Assembly (NCBI GenBank): GCA_965196605.1
Contig: CBDAKK010000001.1
Span: 421,403 to 485,402 of the forward strand
Length of the DNA: 64,000 bases
Direction: 5' to 3'
DNA from: CBDAKK01 sp965196605
GTDB lineage: Bacteria > Spirochaetota > Spirochaetia > WTKD01 > G963693115
The notes under the pieces are model-generated. The model was not told where the DNA came from and made no database searches. It saw nothing but the letters and a program-made list of their open reading frames with translations. How positions within the stretch are numbered: the stretch's first letter is position 1; every line of letters starts with the position of its first letter. The position numbers were made by a program, and so were the translations under genes. This document shows positions 7,711-16,632 of this stretch, piece after piece.

Positions 7711-10238
7711 TATGGGTTACTCCTAAACTGATCGAGGTTCACATAATCTTGTATGTACTTTGGCACAGACTCTCTCCACGCCTCTCCTAACGCCTTAAAC
7801 TCTGCCATAGTAAAACTACTATTCGCAGCCAGTGCTGCAAAGCGCTTTTCTTTTATAATCCTTTCAAACTCTTCATCGCTAATATATGCCTTTATAAAAT
7901 TTTTAATAAGCATGACTTGTTCGCTCTCTGGTTTTTTAATAGCAATAAATTTTTGACATTCGTCTTCCAACAATTCTTGCTTGCTTTTGAAGCCATCTCT
8001 AAACCCAAAAATGCGCTCTAGCACTTCACGCCATGTAATCTGTCTATCGAGGTTTTCGCTCTCACGTATTGTTTCTAAGTTCAAAAAAAGCGTAGGGTGG
8101 TTTTCGTATTTTGCGCGTATTATGGAAACAGCCTCATCCCACCGCTCATTCTCTACCGCAGTTTTAATTTCCTCATCTGCTGAAATTTCTTTCTTTGCGT
8201 CTTCAAAAAACTTGCGGTCTATTTTCATTCCTTCAGACCCAATGGGGCGCTCGCGTAATGTTTTTATTGCGTCGGGGTCAGAAATTGTTACTTGCTCAAT
8301 AACAGCATCAATGCTTGCAGCATCCCCTGCGCCTTCCCCATCACCGCGTTCTATGGGTGACAATTGCAAGACTTCGTCGTAGTTAAATTCTTCTTCAAAA
8401 TACTCGCAATTCGCAAAAAAATCAAAGAGCTTGAAGTGGTGTTTTTCCTCTGAGCCTTTGCCTTGGTATTCAAAGGTGTGTCTCCTCGTTCCACGCCCCT
8501 TCATTTGAATAAAATCAGTGGGTGAAAAAACCGGACGCATAAGCACAAGGTTTAGTATATCTGGGCAGTCGTAACCCGTGGTCATCATACCAACGGTTAC
8601 GCAGACGCGGGTTTTGCTGGTTTTGTAATCGTCCAAAAATTTTGTCTTGCCATTAAGGTCATTCTTGGCAAACTGTTTTGCAAAGTACGCCGCCTTTACA
8701 ACATTAGAGGTAACCTGCACGGCAAAGTCTGAATTGTATTTCTCAGGCCACGCCTCAGTTGCAATTTTGTTCAGCGTCTGCGTTATTTTTGACGCGTGCT
8801 CTTGGGTCACACAAAAGACAATGCTTTTTCCAATCTCTCCACTCATTTGGTCTCTGAGTGCCTTTTCTAACAAGGCCTTGCAAAATACGTAGTTTGTTTT
8901 TTCTGAAACAAATCTTCTTTCAAAATCTTTCTTATAAAAAACCCTGTCTATATTTTCGCCCTCGTAAGTCTGCCCCACAACCGAATAACCCTCTTTTGAA
9001 AGAAGTTCAGTACTAATGTTCGTACGTGCGTCCACCGTTATCGAGTTTATCAAAAATCCTTCTTTCACCCCATTGGGCAAGCTGTATCTAAAAGTGGGCT
9101 CTGCGTCCTTGCACCCAAAGGTGACATACGTATCAAGCAATTGTCTTCGTTCCCATGCCCGCGGGTCTCTGCTTGCAAGTGTGTTGGGGTCTATATTTTT
9201 GAGGTAGTTCTTAGGCGTAGCAGTAAGCCCAAGCTTGTAACCAATAAAATACTCAAAAACCGCTCTTGAATTTCCACTAATGGCACGGTGCGATTCATCA
9301 GCAATAATCAAGTCAAAATCAGTAGGTGAAAACAGGGCTTTATATTTGTTTTGAAAGGTAAGACTTTGAACGGTAGAAATAACAATATCGGCCTTCTTCC
9401 AATCATCGCGATTTTGTTTATAAACAACACTTTCAAAATCCTTTTGAAGATAGGTATTAAAATTTTTATGTGCTTGATCTTCTAGCTCCAAACGGTCAAC
9501 CAAAAACAAAATTCTTTTTGCATTAGCAGTTCGTAAAAACAATTTGATAACCGCAGCAGAAATAAGCGTTTTACCCGTGCCCGTTGCCATTTCAAAAAGA
9601 AAGCGGTCTTTTCCTTCAGCAGCTGCTTTTTGTAAGGAATGAATAGCTTGCACTTGATAGGGGCGTAATATTTGTATTCCATGCTTCGATATGTATTCCC
9701 CTCTTGTTTTTTCATTTCTATACTCTGGGTCATCTTGTAAATACGGGTTTTGACTCAGCGCTATATAATCATTTTCCACTACTTCCTCTGCAAGGCTTTT
9801 CTTGCTGGGCACAAAGTCACACCTATGCATGAGCGACTCTTGCGTTGGAAATTTTGTAATAATATAAGGATCGCCACTCTCGGTGTCCCAAAGATAATGA
9901 AGATTGCCGTTTGACAAAATAATAAAACGAGCTTTGTTGTTGCCAGCATAGATGCGCGCCTGTTCTTTTCCATCTAAGGGGTTCTTGTGTTCTCGTTTTG
10001 CTTCCAAAACCACAAGGGGAAAATTTTTATCATTAAGAAGCAAATAATCGACAAAGCCCTTGTGGGTTTTTTCAAAGTCATAGCCCAATGCTTCTCTCTC
10101 GCCGCGCGAAATTTTCACCTGTGATTCCAGTTGTATATTTGCCCTGCCTTCCTTCTCATCATCAAAAAATCTCCAACCCGCCTCTTTGAGCAAGGCATCA
10201 ATTTTTAAGCGCGCCCTTGCCTCTCTTGCATAAGCCAT
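7710..10238 (-). CDS. hsdR: Type I restriction endonuclease subunit R (EcoEI-like helicase-nuclease)
   Basis: The ATP-driven DNA translocase and nuclease of the type I restriction system, which cuts unmethylated foreign DNA. The N-terminal nuclease domain shows D66 (FVDYLL) and LEAKREHK with the E-x-K pair at about 81-83. Superfamily 2 helicase motifs follow: Walker A MATGTGKT at about 219-226, DESH at 316-319, and motif VI MKGRGTRR near residue 600. The C-terminus resembles the EcoEI R family, and about 842 aa fits that shorter class. ATG 10238 has AGGGGG about 7 nt upstream; a TTG at 10244 is also in frame. It is transcribed before, and overlaps by one base, the fused hsdM-S gene. All motifs are intact, so the system looks active. 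Confidence 0.93.
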   Translation of the reverse strand: MAYAREARARLKIDALLKEAGWRFFDDEKEGRANIQLESQVKISRGEREALGYDFEKTHKGFVDYLLLNDKNFPLVVLEAKREHKNPLDGKEQARIYAGNNKARFIILSNGNLHYLWDTESGDPYIITKFPTQESLMHRCDFVPSKKSLAEEVVENDYIALSQNPYLQDDPEYRNEKTRGEYISKHGIQILRPYQVQAIHSLQKAAAEGKDRFLFEMATGTGKTLISAAVIKLFLRTANAKRILFLVDRLELEDQAHKNFNTYLQKDFESVVYKQNRDDWKKADIVISTVQSLTFQNKYKALFSPTDFDLIIADESHRAISGNSRAVFEYFIGYKLGLTATPKNYLKNIDPNTLASRDPRAWERRQLLDTYVTFGCKDAEPTFRYSLPNGVKEGFLINSITVDARTNISTELLSKEGYSVVGQTYEGENIDRVFYKKDFERRFVSEKTNYVFCKALLEKALRDQMSGEIGKSIVFCVTQEHASKITQTLNKIATEAWPEKYNSDFAVQVTSNVVKAAYFAKQFAKNDLNGKTKFLDDYKTSKTRVCVTVGMMTTGYDCPDILNLVLMRPVFSPTDFIQMKGRGTRRHTFEYQGKGSEEKHHFKLFDFFANCEYFEEEFNYDEVLQLSPIERGDGEGAGDAASIDAVIEQVTISDPDAIKTLRERPIGSEGMKIDRKFFEDAKKEISADEEIKTAVENERWDEAVSIIRAKYENHPTLFLNLETIRESENLDRQITWREVLERIFGFRDGFKSKQELLEDECQKFIAIKKPESEQVMLIKNFIKAYISDEEFERIIKEKRFAALAANSSFTMAEFKALGEAWRESVPKYIQDYVNLDQFRSNP

Positions 10239-10257
10239 GGTCAACCCCCTTTTAAAA

Positions 10258-10298
10258 CATGCACTACTTTAATTTTAAATTATATGAGTAGAGCATGG
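10258..10298. promoter_or_regulatory. Imperfect inverted repeat upstream of hsdR
   Basis: CATGCACTACT and AGTAGAGCATG pair over 10 of 11 positions across a 19-nt A/T-rich spacer, 20 nt before the hsdR start. It could be an operator controlling the restriction operon or a transcript hairpin. No regulator gene is adjacent. Confidence 0.35.
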
Positions 10299-10411
10299 TA
10301 CACACACAAGTGTCAAAAAACTTATGTGACACCCATGAATCAAGGCATTACTTACGGCGCGCCCTTGCATACTGTGTCGCATGCTTGTACCACATACTAC
10401 TACTTCATTTT

Positions 10412-12166
10412 CTACATCCGCTCTATGTACGGAATGTTCAAAAGATGCAAGGCATGCTTCAAAACCTGCAAGGTAGCTTTGGAAAGTAGCATGCGCGCTT
10501 TTTGTACCCGCGCGTCATCACACGTGGCAATGGGCGTGCTCTGGTAAAAAGAGGCAAAGAGGCAGGCGCATTCATAGGCATAACGAGCTACTATGGACGG
10601 GTCGTACTTAAGCGCTGCCTGCTGCACTGCGTACGAAAAGTGCGAAAGCTTGTAGGCAAGTTGCCATTGCATGTCAGAAGTGCTCTCGCCCCAATGCGCG
10701 GAAACCTCAGGCATGGAAAACTTGCGCAACATGCTGGTAATGCGCGCGCAGGTGTACTGCAAATAAGGCCCTGTATTCCCTTGAAAGGAAATGGAACTTT
10801 CAGGATTAAAGGTAAGGTCTTTTTTTACGTGCACGTTCAATAAAAAGTAATGCACCGCGCCTAAAGCCACTTTATAGGAGGTTGCCTCAAGGTCTTCAAG
10901 CTCCTCGTTTTTGCCACGCGCACAAATTTGCGCACGCACCAGCGAGGCTATATTTTCCAATAGCTCGTCTGCATCAACTACCGTACCCTCACGGGACTTC
11001 ATGCGCCCATGAGGCAAATGCACCATGCCGTAGCCAATGTGATGCATGTTTTTTTTCTGCGCGGGCTCAAAGCCTAACTTTTCCAAAATGTGAAACAAGA
11101 CCGTAAAATGGTAATTCTGCTCATGCGCCACTACGTACAGCGCCGTGTCACAAGGCCAATCGGCATGCCGCAAGTAGGCCGTGCCCAAGTCCTGCGTTAT
11201 GTACACACTGGTACCATCGGCGCGTAAAACAACCTTGGTGTCTAAATTTATTTCAGCAAGGTCTATTACCACCGCCCCCGCTTCATTTTTGTGAAACACA
11301 CCTCGTGCAAGCCCATCTTCTACCACCTGCTTGCCTAGCATGTAGGTTTCGCTCTCCTTGTAAACAGCGTCAAAGCATATGCCCGTTTTTTCATAGGTCT
11401 CGTCCAAGCCCTCCAGCGCCCACGCATTCATCGTGCTCCACAAGCCTCGCACGTCCTCATCGCCGTTTTCCCAACGCACAAGCATGCGCTGCGCCTCTTC
11501 CTCCGCGCGCTTCTCTACCTCCGCAAGCTTTGCAAATTGCACGTAGTAATCACCCACAAAGTGGTCGCCCTTTACCCCTTCACTCTGCGGGGTTTTGCCC
11601 TCACCAAATTTTTCATACGCAAGCATGGACTTACAAATGTGAATGCCGCGGTCATTTATGAGGTTGACCTTTCTCACCTCGGCGCCACAACAACCAAGCA
11701 AGCGACTTATGCTCTCACCCAAGACGTCGTTGCGCAAGTGCCCAATGTGAAGCGGCTTGTTGGTATTGGGCGCAGAAAACTCCATCATAATACGCGCGCC
11801 CTTTAATGCATCACTTGATGCACACGCCTCCCCAGCATGCATTATTTCTTCAACTATGGTTTGCATTGCAGCATCACGCTGCAAAAACACGTTTACGTAG
11901 GGGCCTACGCTGCGCAAATTACCCCGCGCCTCAAGGTCACTGCGCGCGCTATGGTGTTCTACAATTTTTTGCGCAAGCTCTACGGGGCTTATGTTTATGC
12001 CCCCAGTGCGTAAGTGCGCGCAAATAGGAAACATTGGGTAGGCAATGTCACCCTTGCTAAGGTCAGGCGGCGCATTGGCAAGCACGGCGTCTTTGGGTAC
12101 CGCGTAGCCCAACTGCACTAAAAGCGCATGTACATACTCGTTCCAAAAAGGAGTAAGCGTGTTCAT
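10412..12166 (-). CDS. argS: Arginine-tRNA ligase
   Basis: Class I aminoacyl-tRNA synthetase charging tRNA-Arg in the cytosol. The 584-aa sequence has the HIGH-type signature NTNKPLHIGHLRND (about 135-148), the ArgS-typical N-terminal domain, and MKSREGTVVDADELLE in place of KMSKS, as is usual for ArgS. The C-terminal anticodon-binding domain ends in KHALHLLNIPYIERM. The start ATG has GAGGGG close upstream. A TATAAT-like hexamer lies about 75 nt before the gene on the minus strand, giving a normal leader, unlike many neighbours. It stands alone between the restriction genes and the NHL genes. Confidence 0.97.
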   Translation of the reverse strand: MNTLTPFWNEYVHALLVQLGYAVPKDAVLANAPPDLSKGDIAYPMFPICAHLRTGGINISPVELAQKIVEHHSARSDLEARGNLRSVGPYVNVFLQRDAAMQTIVEEIMHAGEACASSDALKGARIMMEFSAPNTNKPLHIGHLRNDVLGESISRLLGCCGAEVRKVNLINDRGIHICKSMLAYEKFGEGKTPQSEGVKGDHFVGDYYVQFAKLAEVEKRAEEEAQRMLVRWENGDEDVRGLWSTMNAWALEGLDETYEKTGICFDAVYKESETYMLGKQVVEDGLARGVFHKNEAGAVVIDLAEINLDTKVVLRADGTSVYITQDLGTAYLRHADWPCDTALYVVAHEQNYHFTVLFHILEKLGFEPAQKKNMHHIGYGMVHLPHGRMKSREGTVVDADELLENIASLVRAQICARGKNEELEDLEATSYKVALGAVHYFLLNVHVKKDLTFNPESSISFQGNTGPYLQYTCARITSMLRKFSMPEVSAHWGESTSDMQWQLAYKLSHFSYAVQQAALKYDPSIVARYAYECACLFASFYQSTPIATCDDARVQKARMLLSKATLQVLKHALHLLNIPYIERM

Positions 12167-12417
12167 GCATTTCCCCTCATGCTGCGTTGTAACAAAACGG
12201 CAGCGTCTGCATCAAGTTTCTGTATTGCAATGTCCATGTGTGTATTATAAAGTTTCTTATATAAAAGAAAGTATCTCCAAGCTTTTTACTCATGCAATGG
12301 TAACGCAAGCACGCATAATTTGTACAAAACATACGGGGCTGTAAGCACAATACGTGCTATTATGCTCCTCAACCCCATGCTCAAAATAACTTTTTTAGTT
12401 ATTTTAAATAATTTTTA

Positions 12418-12454
12418 TTGACTTTTTTTGATTACTTGCTATAAGTTATATATG
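12418..12454 (+). promoter_or_regulatory. Promoter of NHL gene 2 abutting its start codon
   Basis: TTGACT (12418-12423), a 16-nt spacer, TATAAG (12440-12445), then 6 nt to an ATG at 12452. Spacing fits sigma-70 and predicts transcription starting at the start codon. The same N6 spacing is seen at several other genes in this window. Confidence 0.6.
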
Positions 12455-13658
12455 GGAATATGCGCAAAAAAAAACAAAAAAATTACTAACAATAACAGCA
12501 TTACTACTAGCATTTATAATTTCTTCTTGTAAGAATGAACCTAGAACAAGGCCAACAATGGCAGAATCAAACAGAACAAACCCAACGGGCACAAAGAAAA
12601 AACCTTGGAAGGCTGAAGCTATAGCCGGGGGTTCTAAAGGTGATTGCAGTGATGGAAAAGGAAGCGCTGCTAAATTTAACCAGCCAGCAGACATAGTAAT
12701 AGCCTCGGATGGTTCGCTCTATGTCGCTGACGAGTTCAATCACTGTATTCGCAAAATAAGCTTCGACAAAACAGCAAAACAATATACAGTATCAATCATT
12801 GCTGGCAGCTCCCAAGGTTTCAATGACAAAAAAGGAAGCGGTGCTCAGTTTTACCGCCCTACGGGATTGGCAATAGCTACGGATGGTTCGCTTTATGTTG
12901 CTGATTATCGCAATCACCTCATTCGAAAAATAGAATTCAACACAAAAAATAACGCAACCACAGTATCAACCTTTGCCGGGAAATTCACCGGTAATAGCAG
13001 CAACACAAATGGGGGGTACCGAGACGGTAGCACCACCGATGCTTTATTTAAGTTCCCCGTGAAATTGGCAATAGCTGTGGACGGTTCTCTCTATGTTGCT
13101 GATTATGGGAATCACCTCATTCGAAAGATAGAATTCAACACAAATAAAACAACCACAGTATCAACCTTTGCCGGAAATCCCAATGCAGGGTACCACTTTA
13201 CAAAAGGTGGTTTCAAGAACGGAACAGGAAGCACAGCTGAATTTAACAACCCAACAGACATAGCAATAGCCTCGGATGGTTCACTCTATATCGCCGATAA
13301 AGGTAATCACCGTATTCGAAAAATAGAATTCAACACAAAAAATAACACAACCACGGTATCAACTCTAGCTGGAAGTTCCAAAGGTTCGACTGACGGAATA
13401 GGGACCGCTGCTCAATTTAACAGCCCCATGGGATTGGCAATAACTACGGATGATTCGCTCTATGTCGCTGATGCTGGAAATAACCGCATTCGAAAAATAA
13501 ACCTCAAAACACAAGCGGTGTCAACGCTTGACGTGGGGTTCAATGACGGAAAGGGATTTAATGAACCAAGTGCCATTGCGATAGCATCTGATGGTTCGCT
13601 CTATGTTGCTGATCATAACAATCACCGCATTCTAAAAATTATTGATACTACCAAGTAG
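12452..13658 (+). pseudogene. NHL-repeat beta-propeller lipoprotein (copy 2), signal peptide out of frame by poly-A indel
   Basis: An NHL propeller with about six DGSLYVAD-type repeats. The continuous frame begins at ATG 12558 (MAESNRTNPTGTKKKPWK) and gives 366 aa with no signal. Directly upstream, in the same frame, lies an untranslatable but typical lipoprotein signal, KKLLTITALLLAFIISSC, with no start codon in frame. The two candidate starts (ATG 12452 and 12460) are separated from it by an A9 tract (12466-12474), a C, and an A7 tract. Losing one A joins 12452 to the signal; gaining one A joins 12460. The gene is therefore either phase-variable and OFF here, decaying, or affected by a sequencing indel. 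It lies upstream of its paralogue at 13855. Confidence 0.75.
12466..12482 (+). repeat. Slippage-prone poly-A tracts (A9-C-A7)
   Basis: Two adenine runs lie within 10 codons of the predicted start of the NHL lipoprotein. The present length puts the start codons out of frame with the signal peptide; a one-base change restores it. Confidence 0.7.
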
Positions 13659-13675
13659 TAGTACCTAAAATAGGT

Positions 13676-13770
13676 ACGTCTCAATGATTACTCTTGCATA
13701 TTTTGCAAAGAGTGCGCGTGTAAGTACAAGATTTAACGAAAATTTGCTTGTTTACTTAAATATCTTGCTC
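13676..13770 (+). repeat. About 95-bp direct repeat, copy 1 (after NHL gene 2)
   Basis: Begins ACGTCTCAAT and ends TATCTTGCTC. It matches 15097-15192 closely (roughly 88% by eye, with short indels). It includes the self-complementary CTCTTGCATATTTTGCAAAGAG. Confidence 0.9.
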
Positions 13771-13854
13771 ACCGCTAATAAGGGGTTATTGTTACAATTT
13801 TATTAATTTAATTAAATTAATTGTTTATATTTCATTATTTACTATTCATTTAAT

Positions 13855-15054
13855 ATGAGTAAAATAATGCAAAAAACAAAAATATTATTATTAGCGTTAC
13901 TGGTCTTTTCTTGTGCAAACACACCCAAGACAGAACCAGCAATAACAAAATCAAACATAAAAAATCCACCTGACACAACAAATCCACCTGACACAACAAA
14001 TCCGCCAAGCACTAAGAAAAAAATTTGGCGAGTTGAAACCATCGCCGGGAGTTCCACAGGCTTTAATAACGGAACAGGAACCGCCGCTCAATTTGACAAC
14101 CCTGCTGCAGTTGCAATAACCCCCGACAATAAAATACTCTATGTTGCCGACTTTCAAAATCACCGCATTCGGAAAATAGACCTCTCAACAAAAGAAGTTA
14201 CGACCCTTGCTGGAAGTAGTACCCGTGGCAAGCAAAACGGAACAGGCGCCAATGCTCAATTTGACCTGCCGAATGGACTAGCAATAGCTAATGACGGATC
14301 ACTCTATATTGCTGATTATGGAAATAATCGCATTCAGAAAATAGCCTTCACTACAAATGCAGGCACAACTATAACCACAGTATCAACCCTTGCTGGCAAG
14401 GAGCAAGGTTTCAATGACGCAACAGGTGAAGCCGCTAAATTTCACAAGCCATTAAGAGTAGCAATAGCTGCGGACAACAAGTCACTCTATGTTGCTGATA
14501 CTGAGAATAATCTCATTAGGAAAATAGACCCAGACACAGGAGAAGTTACGACCTTTGCCGGAAATCCCAACGATCGTGACAGTGACGGTAATATTAAGGG
14601 TGGCTTCCTAAACGGAACAGGTACCAGTGCCCAATTTGATTATCCCGTTGGAATGGCGGTCACTGACACATCGCTCTATGTTGCTGATTATAAGAATCAC
14701 CGCATTCGAGAAATAAACCTCACAACACAACAAGTTACGACCCTTGCTGGAAGTACCGCAGCAGGCCATAAAGACGGAATAAGCACCAAAGCTAAATTTA
14801 ACACCCCAACGGAAATTGCGATAGGTATAGATGGTTCGCTGTATGTTACTGATTCTGGTAATAACCGTATTAGAAAAATAAACCCTATAACACAGGAGGT
14901 AACGACCCTCGCCGGAATATCCAAAGGAGAAAAGGACGAAACAAAAGTTGCTGAGTTTACATTGAAATATCCAGATGGAATAGCAATAGGTGCAGATGGT
15001 TCACTCTATGTGAGTGCTCATGATGATCTTATTAGAAAATTCACCTACGAATAA
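13855..15054 (+). CDS. NHL-repeat beta-propeller lipoprotein (copy 3)
   Basis: An intact 399-aa lipoprotein. MSKIMQKTKILLLALLVFSC is the signal with lipobox VFSC. A linker with two PDTTN repeats follows, and then about six NHL repeats (for example GSLYIADYGNNRIQKIAF), each headed by TLAGS-type sequence. It should be exported and lipid-anchored, acting as a binding scaffold; no enzyme motif is seen. It is closely related to the gene just upstream and to the one at 3912-5036. It sits between two copies of a 95-bp repeat, which suggests tandem duplication of a unit made of one NHL gene plus its downstream segment. No clear Shine-Dalgarno site precedes the A/T-rich start region. Confidence 0.88.
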   Translation: MSKIMQKTKILLLALLVFSCANTPKTEPAITKSNIKNPPDTTNPPDTTNPPSTKKKIWRVETIAGSSTGFNNGTGTAAQFDNPAAVAITPDNKILYVADFQNHRIRKIDLSTKEVTTLAGSSTRGKQNGTGANAQFDLPNGLAIANDGSLYIADYGNNRIQKIAFTTNAGTTITTVSTLAGKEQGFNDATGEAAKFHKPLRVAIAADNKSLYVADTENNLIRKIDPDTGEVTTFAGNPNDRDSDGNIKGGFLNGTGTSAQFDYPVGMAVTDTSLYVADYKNHRIREINLTTQQVTTLAGSTAAGHKDGISTKAKFNTPTEIAIGIDGSLYVTDSGNNRIRKINPITQEVTTLAGISKGEKDETKVAEFTLKYPDGIAIGADGSLYVSAHDDLIRKFTYE

Positions 15055-15096
15055 TAAGCGTATAAAAAGCGAGGCGTCTTGGCTGATACAAGCAGG

Positions 15097-15192
15097 ACGT
15101 CTCAATTATGCTGCTCTTGCATTTTTGCAAAGAGTGCGCGTGTGAGTACAAGATCTGACAAAAATTTGCTTGTTTACTTAAATATCTTGCTC
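15097..15192 (+). repeat. About 95-bp direct repeat, copy 2 (after NHL gene 3)
   Basis: Partner of 13676-13770. Each NHL gene of the tandem pair is followed by one copy; the second runs into the upstream region of ugd. Confidence 0.9.
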
Positions 15193-15246
15193 CACGGCTT
15201 AGCAGCATTGAGCATTGCATAATGGCACAAGTGCTGTGTAGGACGC

Positions 15247-15261
15247 TATAATAACATTATG
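15247..15261 (+). promoter_or_regulatory. Minus-10 hexamer 6 nt before ugd start
   Basis: TATAAT at 15247-15252, then AACATT, then ATG. No Shine-Dalgarno site is visible. The predicted transcript starts at the start codon. No good -35 was found. Confidence 0.6.
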
Positions 15262-16602
15262 AATATTGGTGTTGTAGGAACGGGGTATGTGGGGCTTGTG
15301 ACCTCCGTGTGTCTTGCGCATGTGGGGCATAACCTTACCGCCTTGGACAAGCGAAAGGAAGTAATTGCAAGGCTCTCAAAGGGAGAGCCGACTATTTACG
15401 AAGCGGAGCTCAGTGAACTTTTGGAAGCAGGCATTGCAAATAAACGACTGCATTTTACAAGCGACATAGCTGCACTAAAAGACTGCGATGTTATTTTTCT
15501 CGCAGTGGGTACGCCTGCGCTTCCTAATGGTAGTGCTGACTTGTCGCAACTCCATGACGCAATTATTTCGCTCATACCCGTAATTGGAGAAAACACGGTG
15601 CTTGCCGTGCGTTCAACCATACCCGTGGGGACCATGGCCTCGGTGAGAAACTTGCTCACTCAGTATGAAAAAAACAATCCTCTTGGGTTTTGTCCTGAAT
15701 TCTTGCGCGAAGGAATTGCTATATCAGACTTTTTGCACCCACAGCGCGTAGTAATTGCAAGTGACAGCGCCGAGGGGCGCGCCGCCTTGCACGGAGTTTA
15801 TGAGCCCTTGACACAAGGGCAAAACACACCATACATTACTTGCAGCGAGTTTGAAACTGCAGAAATTATTAAGTACGCTTCCAATGTGTTTTTGGCGATG
15901 AAGATTACCTTTACAAACCAAATTGCGCAGCTTGCACAAAGCGCTCATGCAAATGTGTACGACATAAGCAAAGCCATGGGCTTGGATGCGCGTATAGGGG
16001 CGCAGTTTTTGCAGCCGGGTCCTGGCTATGGGGGGAGTTGTTTTCCTAAGGATACCATGGCTTTGGTACAAACGGGGCTGAAGTACGGCGTTGACATGAG
16101 CCTTGTAGAAGAAGTGCATAAGGCAAACATTGCGCACCAAGAGTTTGTTTCTTCGTGGATTTTGCAGAGTCTGGGCAAAGCAGGGGTGTATGGGAGTAGC
16201 AATGGTAGCGGCAGCGCAAGGCCGCGCATAGCGGTGTGGGGGCTTGCCTTTAAGGCAAACACCGATGATGTGCGTGACTCGGCTGCGCTTGCTATTGTAA
16301 AAAGCTTTATAGAATCGGGTTTTGCCGTGCAAGGCTACGACCCCAAAGGCGGGCAAAACTTCATGAATACAATACTCAGTCCCCATATATCGGTACATGA
16401 GTCAGCACTAGAGGCTTTAGAAGGTTGCTGCGCCTTAGTGGTGCTCACCGAATGGGAAGAATTTGCTCACATTTGCGCGCATGAGGCCGTGCAAGCACAG
16501 CCGCTGCATGTCTTTGATACACGCAATATTTTAGATGCAGAGGACTATAGAAAAAACGGCGCCATCGTTTATAAACTCGGCACTGCTCAGAACAAGTCTT
16601 AA
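15259..16602 (+). CDS. ugd: UDP-glucose 6-dehydrogenase family protein
   Basis: Oxidises UDP-glucose (or a related UDP-sugar) to the uronic acid with two NAD+, feeding polysaccharide synthesis in the cytosol. The N-terminal Rossmann motif is MNIGVVGTGYVGLV; the conserved FCPEFLREG is at about 145; the catalytic cysteine is in PGPGYGGSCFPKDT (about 255-268); and the C-terminal domain contains WGLAFKANTDDVRDS. Length 447 aa is normal for the UDP-glucose/GDP-mannose dehydrogenase family. The start ATG is 6 nt from a TATAAT. It stands alone, convergent with trkH. A nearby sugar-related gene (NeuB/SpsE-like, 32.4 kb) hints at surface glycan synthesis, but the link is inference. Exact sugar specificity is not certain. 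Confidence 0.93.
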   Translation: MNIGVVGTGYVGLVTSVCLAHVGHNLTALDKRKEVIARLSKGEPTIYEAELSELLEAGIANKRLHFTSDIAALKDCDVIFLAVGTPALPNGSADLSQLHDAIISLIPVIGENTVLAVRSTIPVGTMASVRNLLTQYEKNNPLGFCPEFLREGIAISDFLHPQRVVIASDSAEGRAALHGVYEPLTQGQNTPYITCSEFETAEIIKYASNVFLAMKITFTNQIAQLAQSAHANVYDISKAMGLDARIGAQFLQPGPGYGGSCFPKDTMALVQTGLKYGVDMSLVEEVHKANIAHQEFVSSWILQSLGKAGVYGSSNGSGSARPRIAVWGLAFKANTDDVRDSAALAIVKSFIESGFAVQGYDPKGGQNFMNTILSPHISVHESALEALEGCCALVVLTEWEEFAHICAHEAVQAQPLHVFDTRNILDAEDYRKNGAIVYKLGTAQNKS

Positions 16603-16632
16603 TCATAAGACTACGAATTATGTGAGTATAAG

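Noticed and set aside
15724..16398. 224-codon open frame on the minus strand within ugd
   Set aside because: It is a shadow of the clearly coding ugd gene and has no recognisable features.
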